From contig JAQIWT010000820.1 of the NCBI GenBank assembly GCA_034696485.1, forward strand, positions 1 to 14,774: a stretch of 14,774 nucleotides of DNA. The letters are read 5' to 3'. The translations under genes were made by a program, and so were the position numbers. The notes beneath the pieces were generated by a model that ran no database searches, was not told the DNA's origin, and saw only the letters and a list, made by a program, of their open reading frames with translations. Positions 8,267 through 14,774 of this stretch are shown here, in pieces (position 1 is the stretch's first letter; each line of letters starts with the position of its first letter). Source of the DNA: Isohypsibius dastychi (lineage: Eukaryota > Tardigrada > Eutardigrada > Parachela > Isohypsibiidae).

Positions 8267-11051
8267 ATGGAGAGCTCAGTTAGTATGTTGGAGGCGCCTC
8301 AGGAGTCAGTCGATCATATTTCAGAAGATCCAGAAGGAGAAATGTAAGTAAAACAATTCATTACAGTTTTCGTTCATTTTCAAGCTGAGGACTGTCTTCC
8401 TAGCTCGGATGATGAAGATGCGGCGCCGTCTTCTAGAACTCGAAAACGAAGGCGAACAAACGGCGTGGCTAAAGAGAAGGAGAAAGATGTTGAGGATAAC
8501 GAGATTGTCGAAGCTGCCTCCATGCCAAAGATCCTTTATGCCCATGGATCTGCTGAACCGATAACTGTCACTCGAGGAGCCATGTTTGTGCTGGGTGATC
8601 TCTACATCGATAGGTTAGTTGACATGTAGCTCCATAGGAAAACTTCCTCCAAAGAAGTTTTGAAACGAAAGGATTAGCGTAAAATGCTTTGTTAGTGTTT
8701 TGGTTTATTCCACGTTCAAGGGTCGATTCGAAATAGATGCACTTTGATGTATTAAGATTTTGGATTCTGTTTTTTTTTCTGTTCGAGGCTGTAGGAGGCT
8801 GAGACTGAGAGCTAAATTGAAATCGAGGAGAAGATCTCTTGAGCATTTCCGGTTGTATTTTGTGGTTCTGATGCGCGGCGTTTTTCGATATGTTTTTGTT
8901 TTGATGGCTCGATCTTTTGAGTCTTTAGATCTAATGAAGATAATGATCTAATCTTCGACAGCAAAATAATCTTAATAATCTTAATAATAATAATAATAAT
9001 AATAATAATCCGGCATCCCGTCGTACCGGAAGTCTGGAGAAACGAAAAATTCCTGATCAGTTTTTGCCTTTTTAACATCAACCAAAAAGTGTCACGATAA
9101 AAGACATCCTGGTTTTTTAATAGATGTTTTTTAAGTACAAGAAATTATTTTGGCCAAGAAGTCTTTCGCAGAATTTCGCCCAGATATCTTTAAAATATTT
9201 GGGAAAGTTTTAAAAGCTGGTTTTTAAAAGTTCTATAAAATCTGTTCCCTGACTCCATCCCGCGAAACAACCCGAACCTCAGCTGAAAATGGAACTTGGG
9301 TTGAATTGTTTCTTAAAGATACAAATCGGAAATCAGTTCCGTCATTTGTTTTTTATTTTCAGCAAAGGCTACAAATTCTTCCAAGACAAACGCAATGGCG
9401 GAATGATCGACATTCTCTCCCAGCTCGCCGAGAACCCCGCACTAGTCGAACTCTACGCCAACGAGGATCTCTGCTTCAAATTCCAGGGCACCGCTTTCTC
9501 CGTTGTCAAAGTGTGCGACGCTCACAAACCTCTCGCCTTCCAATATCTCCGCGACGACGGAAATGGCGGCTGGAAACTATCTCGTGTTGCGTGTGCCACA
9601 ATGGGAAAACAAGTGCAAGTTGAACGGGACGGACATGTCGTGACTTTGGGAGGTTATATGCGCACTTATTATCGCTCGTCTCTAGCGGACGGATTCAAAA
9701 AGATTGTCTCGTACATCGTGGCGAATGAACATAGTAAAGCGTGTGAACTGAATTTTGCGGTCATTCAGTATTACTGGACCGATGGAATACCCAAGAAATT
9801 TGACTGCCGGAAACAGAGGAATTCGCTGCGACCAGCGCCTGTTGACCCGGAAGACTCGGTGGCTGAACCACAGGAGATTTTGGACGAGGTTTCTGGCTTC
9901 CGGTTCAGCTTACAGCCTTCGTTGGAAAAAATGTAAGTGTTGTTTGATTTTGATTTGTTGCGCTGAGTTAAGGATGGATTGTGTTTTTCAGTCGGAAAAT
10001 GCAGGAAAAGTTCGCAGCGGAAAGAGGATGGAATAGCTTTCATACGGTGAGTTTTTTCAGATGTTTCTCTGACTTTTTTGGTTTCAGTAATGTTCACTGT
10101 GGTATTCAAGTTGATTGTGAATCAGGTCTGCTGAAACGCTCATTTTTCTCTGCCATTATCAAAATTCGATACAGCGATCTCGTTTGCGCCAGTTTTATAT
10201 TATCGGGACTTCCTCTTCCAGCAAAAAGTTTTCCATCGTTAGTGAACGAATTGCTCAATTAATTGTATCTGAAAGGATGAGTTCTAATGTTGTAGTTTCT
10301 CGTAATCCAAATCAGAGTTTCATTTTCAAAATTGCTCGGTTTTCAAATTTCACTATTAAACTGCAATGCCGAATTGTGGCTGAAGTTTCATTTGGAAAAT
10401 TCGTGTTTTTGCAAACCACATTAAAAAATATGGACATTTCATTGCAAGTCTAGTTGTTCAGAAGTTGTGGTACTTGGATTAATCTTTCTCGACAGCGAGA
10501 AACTTCAGAAAATCACGTTTGAAATTTCGAAGGCTGAAATTTGTAACTTGAGTTTTGGAAATGAAACATGAATTTGACAAAAAACAATGGATCGATTTCA
10601 GTTCTGTTCAGACATGTTAAAACTTCGGCAGATTTTTTTGCGAAGCTTTTATCGAACTTTGAACAGCCTTCTCGAGAACTCTGTAAACAGCGCTCACCAA
10701 ACTTTCGTTAATTATTTCTTTCTGGGTTTTCTTCCATCCGAATTTACCGAGATTTTTTTTCAGCCTCGAAATCTGGTTTTGGCTATGGTCGGCGAAGTGG
10801 GCGAGGTTGCAGAATTATTCCAGTGGAAAGGCGAAGTGGCTGACGGACTTCCGGATTGGGATGTTCAAGAAAAACAGGATCTGGAGCATGAATTGGCGGA
10901 TGTGATGATTTACCTCATTCGTTTGGCAGATAAATGCCACGTTGACCTTCCTAAAGCTGTTGAACGGAAAATTCAGTTGAATGCCGTCAAATATCCAGTT
11001 GAGCAAGTCTATGGATCCAGCAAGAAATACACGGAATATGCGAAAAACTAA
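8267..11051 (+). CDS. dCTP pyrophosphatase 1-like (MazG fold) protein with long unrecognised N-terminal part
   Basis: Exons 8267-8343, 8404-8613, 9363-9932, 9992-10046 and 10764-11051 join in one frame to about 399 residues; human DCTPP1 has about 170. Residues about 275-385 form an all-alpha MazG-type pyrophosphatase that would hydrolyse dCTP and damaged or modified dCTPs to the monophosphate, cleaning the nucleotide pool. Seen: FRFSLQPSLEKI, FAAERGWNSFH, PRNLVLAMVGEVGEVAELFQW and HELADVMIYLIRLADK. The metal-binding acids E315, E318, E347 and D350 keep the ExxE and ExxD spacing of the family, and W325 and Y354 fit the base-binding aromatics. Residues 1-95 are acidic, then basic (RTRKRRR, a likely nuclear signal). 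Residues about 96-260 look folded (alternating hydrophobics, GNGGWKLSRVAC, MRTYYRSSLADGF, FAVIQYYW), but I recognise no family. The third exon carries both the unknown part and the start of the MazG domain in one uninterrupted frame, so the fusion is not a splice-prediction artefact. The catalytic half is firm; the first two exons are less certain. Confidence 0.85.
8614..9362 (+). other. 749-bp intron of the DCTPP1-fusion gene
   Basis: The donor is GTTAGT after GATAG; the acceptor is TTTTATTTTCAG before CAAAGG. Phase 2 joins to a serine codon. It contains a TAA microsatellite and T-rich stretches; no conserved exon was recognised. The exon 3 frame stays open upstream to an ATG at 9289, so a transcript starting inside this intron is formally possible. 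Confidence 0.7.
8982..9009. repeat. (TAA)n microsatellite
   Basis: About nine uninterrupted TAA units, preceded from about 8965 by imperfect copies broken by CT. It lies within an intron and is likely length-polymorphic. Confidence 0.9.
10047..10763 (+). other. 717-bp intron inside the MazG domain
   Basis: A phase-0 intron between the histidine-threonine pair (SFHT) and the conserved PRNL motif. The donor is GTGAGT and the acceptor a long T tract plus CAG. Open frames inside it show no recognisable protein similarity. No repeat or RNA gene was seen. Confidence 0.8.
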
Positions 11052-11795
11052 CTTCCGGCAAGCGGATCTGATATTCTCAATTTTGCTTGTTGGTTTTCGT
11101 TTATGCGATAAATATGTCGCGGTCATTTTTTAAATTTGCAATGTTACTCGATTTTGAAGCATTAGTGTTACAGCTGTCAGATATCGAATATTGCCGAATT
11201 TTCCTGCTTTGGAACTAGTTGCTGACTTCCGGCAAAAATTTTCAAGAATACGAAACTCCTCGCGCGATGATTATCCAGGGGGTGGCTGACAGAAAATAGT
11301 AGTCAACCATGGACTGGAAGGTCGTCTCGTTTCTTACAAAATAACTAGGTGTGGTTTTAAGGATTCAGCATGACTGCATTGCTATCGAAAGTGAACAAAC
11401 ACCATTTGAGGAATAAGAATTTAACTGACAGATACAGTAGGTGAAACAAATATGGTAGATATGAGATTATTTTGTTCCTGAATCGAACAAGAAAAACAGG
11501 AAAATTCGGTCAAACTGAACACTGAGGGTCCAGTTTAACTGCAATACGTCTCCGCCAATATTTATGGTAAACCCCCTCATGGTCGTGTCTGTGTCAAGTC
11601 TATGAGGGGTTTACCATAAATATTGGCGGAGACGTACCTCCCATACTGTCAGTAGAACATAAGGGCCACAGTACAGTACAGAATCGCATAAAATCAAAAG
11701 CAAGCAACATACTGTATACGAGTTGAAATTCGGAAAGCATCCTCGGAATTCTGGAGCGGTGCGTTGATTGTAGAGTTTACCGCACTTCCTGGGAT
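11052..11795. other. Convergent intergenic region
   Basis: It lies between the stop of the DCTPP1-fusion gene (+) and the presumed stop of the BTB gene (-). A GATAAA word at 11107-11112 could serve as a weak poly(A) signal for the former. ACTTCCGGCAA occurs twice, near 11050 and 11225. The main feature is the foldback at 11545-11636. TACTGTA/TACAGTA words recur around it. No coding exon is supported. Confidence 0.65.
11545..11636. repeat. Near-perfect foldback (35-bp arms, 21-base loop)
   Basis: The left arm is 11545-11580 and the right arm 11602-11636. The right arm is the reverse complement of the left except for one missing base in a G/C run (five C on the left, four G on the right). The arms begin TACGTCTCCGCC and end GGCGGAGACGTA. 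No target-site duplication is obvious outside the arms and no ORF lies inside. It may be a small MITE-like or foldback element or a transcribed hairpin; the sequence alone does not decide. Confidence 0.9.
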
Positions 11796-11800
11796 TTATT
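11795..11800 (-). terminator. AATAAA overlapping the presumed stop codon of the BTB gene
   Basis: On the - strand AATAAA contains the TAA stop of the proposed last exon (GAA TAA A), the same arrangement as at the end of OATP A. If used, it gives a very short 3' UTR. Confidence 0.4.
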
Positions 11801-12880
11801 CGTCATCTTCATCGTCTTGATCTGCAAACAAAGCTGATACAGTACAGCACAGAAGGACGATTTTTGTGCTAGCAGTTCGATAATGAATAATGATTGTTCT
11901 ACATTTCCAAACAAGAGCCACACTTCGATCGGTTTATCGAAGTTGCACTGATTCGGAACAAGACCAACCAAAATTCGGTCCAAAACTCTGATCAAGCGGA
12001 CCAAAATTTTTCATTTGTGTTCCAAATCTCTGCAACTCCGGTAAACTAGCTCAAACTGTATTCCTGGATGGGAACACAAACTGCCGCTCAAGCACGTACC
12101 TTCTGTACCCGTTGTGGCTTCAGATCGTCCAGCTTCGACTAGATCGCGGATTTGAATAGCTCGATCAGCAATGGTGAGTTGTTGGTGCTTCTTGGCATGG
12201 TGATAGAGAGCGTCAGCACTTTCCGTGTCCCTGTCAATATAATCAGTCAGTCGAATGTCGACCAGCTCCTCCATGGATCCCATCTGGAACATGTCCAACA
12301 GCTGAATGATATCCATAAAATGTTCTTTCAACATGGGCGTCGGACGAAAGTAAATCAGTGCAATAAACGTTTCCAGGACAGCACTTGTGTAGTCTTTCAT
12401 CATCACTTCATTTGTCTGTTTCTCCTTCATCTCAGTTGCGAACATGGCGGCGAAAACTGGCGAACGAGAAGACAGCATGACTTTGTGGGCAGGAATTCTG
12501 GCGTTCTCGATCGAGATCAATTCGAGGTCTGGTGGAAGCGTGCCAACAACGTCCTGCAAAATCCTAACTGCTGTTGCGGAAAGGCTGGTTAACGCAGAGA
12601 CTCTTTCCATAGCGATCTCGAACATCTGGTCGACATCATATCCCTCCAGAAACAAGCCGAAATCCTCACATTGCTCTTCATACACGGACACTGTCTTCTT
12701 GTAATTTTCGTCCAAAATAACGATGCCATTTCCGTCGTCTCCAAAGGATGTTCCCGCTAGATGTCCCGAATAGCGGTGTTCGAGCCTTCGCTTGTCTCCA
12801 TGATCGACCAGTTCGAAGGTCTTCAACTCAACACGCACTCCGATGTATGGCTCCAACATACGACTGAACTCAGAATCCAT
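11796..12880 (-). CDS. BTB/POZ domain protein with acidic C-terminus
   Basis: Two exons on the - strand, 12880-12100 and 11821-11796, give 268 residues. A BTB/POZ fold occupies about 116-215: LELISIENARIPAHKVML, SSRSPVFAAMF and KEKQTNEVMMKDY, then FIALIYF and a leucine/methionine-rich helical end. BTB domains of this SPOP-like style dimerise and recruit Cullin-3 as substrate adaptors; the HKVMLSSRSPVF core fits well. Residues 1-110 are soluble and not recognised (no clear MATH or kelch motif). A helical stretch follows the BTB. The ATG at 12880 was chosen because the frame further upstream offers only TTG. The second exon rests on a strong donor (GTACGT at 12099), a TTTGCAG acceptor at 11822 and correct phase; it yields a tail of eight residues, nearly all Asp/Glu. 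Without this splice the frame runs to 12011 and adds about 30 unremarkable residues. It is convergent with the DCTPP1-fusion gene and divergent from the ankyrin-like gene. Confidence 0.8.
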
Positions 12881-12939
12881 CTTGAAATAAGGCAAGGATA
12901 TGCGCAGCAGCGGAAAAACACGGAAAATTGCCCATACAC

Positions 12940-12971
12940 TGACGGCACTTGGGTGATCTGAAGTGCCGTCA
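12940..12971. repeat. Inverted repeat, perfect 11-bp arms, 10-base spacer
   Basis: TGACGGCACTT (12940-12950) and its exact reverse complement AAGTGCCGTCA (12961-12971). It lies 60 bases upstream of the BTB start codon on the promoter side. It could be a dimeric operator-type site or part of a small hairpin in the 5' UTR. Confidence 0.8.
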
Positions 12972-12972
12972 A

Positions 12973-13012
12973 AGTTCGTACGAACTGGAACGAATCCGAA
13001 CGAACTGGAACG
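12973..13012. repeat. 14-bp palindrome merged with a 20-bp-spaced direct repeat
   Basis: AGTTCGTACGAACT (12973-12986) is a perfect palindrome. CGAACTGGAACG occurs at 12981-12992 and again at 13001-13012, 20 bases (about two helical turns) apart; its first copy overlaps the palindrome. Confidence 0.8.
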
Positions 13013-13041
13013 GTTACTGTACTGAAGTCAATCGCCCATCG

Positions 13042-13094
13042 TCCAGACCCAGAGTCCCAGAACCACTGCCCCAGACCCAGACCCAACTTGGGTC
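13042..13094. repeat. CCCAGA-rich degenerate repeat with short dyad
   Basis: CCAGACCCAGA-like words recur irregularly from 13042 to 13084, then GACCCAA-C-TTGGGTC forms a 7+1+7 dyad at 13080-13094. It is a locally purine/pyrimidine-biased stretch in the divergent promoter. Confidence 0.6.
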
Positions 13095-13248
13095 GCCCAA
13101 GCAAGCGCTCACTGATGTACACAATGTAGAAAGAGCGGTCTCCTTGTCAGAAAGTACGTTTTGTTATCGGCTCTTCACGGCTTCGGTGACCAGATTCATT
13201 CGGCTTCGTTCAGCTTCGTTTCATTGAGAAACCGAGCCAACAATGCCC

Positions 13249-13256
13249 TATATAAA
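13249..13256 (+). promoter_or_regulatory. Candidate TATA box (distal) of the ankyrin-like gene
   Basis: TATATAAA in a GC-richer context, about 270 bases upstream of the 5'-UTR donor. The core TATATA is symmetric, so it could also serve the BTB gene on the - strand, 370 bases from its ATG. Confidence 0.35.
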
Positions 13257-13440
13257 CGATTTGCATTTCGTCATGTTTTTTCGAAGTTAGTTGAGGGCCC
13301 TGGTAACGGGTTTTTTCACAAAACTAAACGTAACCAGACCAGAGGTCTGCAGTACGTATGCAGCTGGGCGCATTTGCGTTAGCTCTATCCGCATGGTTGT
13401 GCCTTCTTGTTGAGGTTTCTGAAAATTAATCTTGACCATT

Positions 13441-13448
13441 TATAAATA
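13441..13448 (+). promoter_or_regulatory. Candidate TATA box (proximal) of the ankyrin-like gene
   Basis: TATAAATA about 80 bases upstream of the 5'-UTR splice donor at 13522. Transcription would start around 13470-13480 and give a first exon of about 45 bases. It is an alternative to the distal TATATAAA. Confidence 0.35.
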
Positions 13449-13521
13449 AACCATACTGTAGTCAGAAGTTACCATTATTCACTAAAGAGTACCGCCGCTG
13501 AACCGCTTGGAATCTGACACG

Positions 13522-13582
13522 GTGAGCAAGTTATCGTTATTTTCACAACTGTTCTTTCGCTTCTAATATTCTTTTTCAACAG
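13522..13582 (+). other. 5'-UTR intron ending directly at the start codon
   Basis: The donor GTGAGC follows CACG and the acceptor is TTTTTCAACAG; the next base is the A of the ATG. At 61 bp it has a typical size for this window. Confidence 0.65.
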
Positions 13583-14774
13583 ATGGAATCTCCAGATTTT
13601 GCAACTCTGCTAAAAATCACGTGCTACCTCGAGTCTCATAGCACAAATGTCCCCGTGAAGTTGCAGGATGTTGGATTAATAAATCTGACAAAACGACAGC
13701 TGGATTGTTTATTTGTTCAAGCCGCGGTTTCTTTCGGTCAAGAAGACAAATACAAACCCAGCTCCGAAATCCATCTTCTTATTCTGAAAACGCTACTTCA
13801 AAATGGAGCTGATATCTCGTCAATGTGGCGCTCGGACGATTTCGAGTACGACGAAGCGCCGTTTGTGGAAATGTTCAAACGGGACAATGAAGCCGCATTG
13901 GACGATATTGAATATCTCATCAAGGAGAAGCATGTTTTGTCAAATTTGCTGGAAGATCATCTGGGGAGGTGCTTTATACTGACGCAATTCAACCGGAATA
14001 TTCCGCTTCTGCGGTTGTTGATTGATAATGGCGCCGTCATGCCCAGTGATTCGGTTATCCAACAGCTGGCTTCGAATTTCGTACTTTCACAAATCGACAC
14101 CATGGAAGACGTGGGATTGCTTCTTGATTTGATGGTGGAAGGGAAAACGACGGTGAATTTGAAGAAGCGTACGCCAATGTGGGGAATCACACCGGAAGTG
14201 CGGACGACGGTTCTTCAGTCGCCAATTAGGTGCGTCATTTTTGCTGGACGGAAAAAGTATTGCAAGTTGATTGATTACCATAGAACGCATTGTTTTGTAT
14301 TACGGTATTGGATTATTACGGTTCCGTTTTTTTCAAGGAGTTCAATGCCGGATGCATACTCACAAAAATACAAAACTAGCTGAATCACATAAAATGTGTC
14401 TCGGGGAAGATTACTAGATTTTTTTGAAGTCGAGGTAGTTTATGAAAAGGGCGTGAATCAAATTAAAATGTGATTCTTTATTGTCTTACGGTCTTATCTG
14501 AACATGCTGAATTTGCAGACTCCATCATTTTTTCTTGCAGTGAATTTTTGAATTATTTGAGTGACGTCCCGGATAATCTGGAATTGTGGGAAAAAGACTG
14601 GGATTTCCTTCTGGGAAAAGGTCATCTTGCGCCGCCACCAAAAGCGTTGATACGGGCTCTTAACATGGGCGAACTCACCTACATATTCGGTGCCGTTTAT
14701 CACTTGGTCCTACCAAGTCTTGCTTTCGAGTTGGCTCCCAGTGTAACTTCTGACCAATCAGCCTGCCTGTCTTA
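13583..14774 (+). CDS. Ankyrin-like helical-repeat protein (3' end beyond window)
   Basis: Exon 13583-14229 (phase 2 at AG|GTGCGT), intron 14230-14540 and exon 14541 to the window edge, open to the last base. About 294 residues are visible. Two stretches resemble ankyrin-repeat second helices and turns: LLILKTLLQNGADI (about 65-78) and LLRLLIDNGAVMPSD (about 139-153). The flanking sequence is rich in Leu/Ile helices but lacks the GxTPLHxAA consensus, so the repeats are divergent or of another helical type. Such proteins are usually soluble protein-protein adaptors; a role with the divergent BTB gene is not implied by the sequence. The second exon starts at a strong TTTTTTCTTGCAG acceptor and continues with a leucine-, tryptophan- and aspartate-rich segment (LELWEKDWDFLLG). 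A further intron near the right edge cannot be excluded. The start is the first ATG after the UTR intron. Confidence 0.65.
14230..14540 (+). other. 311-bp intron of the ankyrin-like gene
   Basis: The donor is GTGCGT and the acceptor a T-rich CTTGCAG. Reading through the donor would add about 50 residues with no repeat character before a stop at 14383, so splicing is preferred. No exon or repeat was recognised inside. Confidence 0.6.

Larger units (their letters stand above)
12881..13521. other. Divergent promoter region between BTB gene and ankyrin-like gene
   Basis: No coding exon is supported. It is locally GC-richer than the rest and dense in small symmetric elements: a spaced inverted repeat at 12940-12971, a 14-bp palindrome at 12973-12986, two copies of CGAACTGGAACG, CCCAGA-rich sequence and two TATA-like words on the + strand. 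The rightmost part is the presumed 5' UTR of the ankyrin-like gene, ending at the donor GTGAGC. Confidence 0.6.

Noticed and set aside
9289-9362. In-frame ATG at 9289 as the real start of the DCTPP1-fusion protein
   Set aside because: A strong TTTTATTTTCAG acceptor at 9362 joins in phase to the 8404-8613 exon; the extra residues before it look like translated intron. It remains possible as an alternative start.
11050-11235. ACTTCCGGCAA twice after the DCTPP1-fusion gene (ETS-like core)
   Set aside because: Only two copies, located at a 3' end; too little to call a regulatory element.
7877-11536. Shared 13-mer GAGGGTCCAGTTT at 7877 and 11524
   Set aside because: About one to two 13-base matches are expected by chance in a window of this size.
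12152-12592. 146-codon + strand open frame across the BTB gene
   Set aside because: It is antisense to the BTB domain exon, which has clear protein homology on the - strand.
12881-12895. Extending the BTB protein to 12895
   Set aside because: That start is TTG; the first ATG in frame is at 12880.
14230-14383. Read-through end of the ankyrin-like protein at 14383
   Set aside because: The donor GTGCGT and the strong acceptor at 14540 keep the frame open to the window edge, while the read-through has no repeat-like character. It could be a minor isoform.
1-14774. tRNA, rRNA, CRISPR arrays, transposase or viral genes
   Set aside because: None was recognised on either strand; the gene structures are eukaryotic.

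Overview
The window is nuclear DNA from a metazoan with a compact genome. The genes are split into many small exons by GT...AG introns of mostly 50-300 bp, and the 3' splice sites are typically TTTTCAG or TTTGCAG. Two genes are Kazal-containing organic-anion transporters (OATP/SLCO), a family known from animals. Five genes in 14.8 kb, short introns and short intergenic gaps fit a small invertebrate genome such as a nematode, tardigrade or other ecdysozoan. The sequence alone does not settle the phylum.

Layout from left to right. (1) 149-2083 (+): the C-terminal half of an OATP, with its 5' part beyond the left edge. (2) 2084-3437: an AT-rich gap with an unusual cluster of WGATAA sites. (3) 3438-7780 (+): a second, apparently complete OATP of 17 exons and about 738 residues. 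It is a tandem paralogue of the first; several exons have identical lengths, but intron gains or losses and a 34-residue loop insertion separate the two. (4) 8267-11051 (+): a five-exon gene whose product has an N-terminal part of about 270 residues that I do not recognise, joined to a complete dCTP pyrophosphatase (DCTPP1/MazG-like) domain. (5) 11052-11795: a convergent intergenic stretch with a nearly perfect 35-bp foldback. (6) 11796-12880 (-): a BTB/POZ protein with an acidic tail on a short second exon. (7) 12881-13582: a divergent promoter region with palindromes, direct repeats, two TATA-like boxes and a 5'-UTR intron. (8) 13583 to the right edge (+): an ankyrin-like or helical-repeat protein, incomplete at its 3' end.

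The two transporters form a functional pair: sodium-independent uptake of amphipathic organic anions at the plasma membrane, perhaps in the gut if the GATA sites are real. The nucleotide-pool enzyme, the BTB adaptor and the ankyrin-like protein have no evident functional link to them or to one another; in a eukaryote, adjacency need not mean a shared pathway. All exon boundaries were placed by hand from splice signals, reading-phase continuity, family conservation and comparison of the two paralogues; no transcript data were available.
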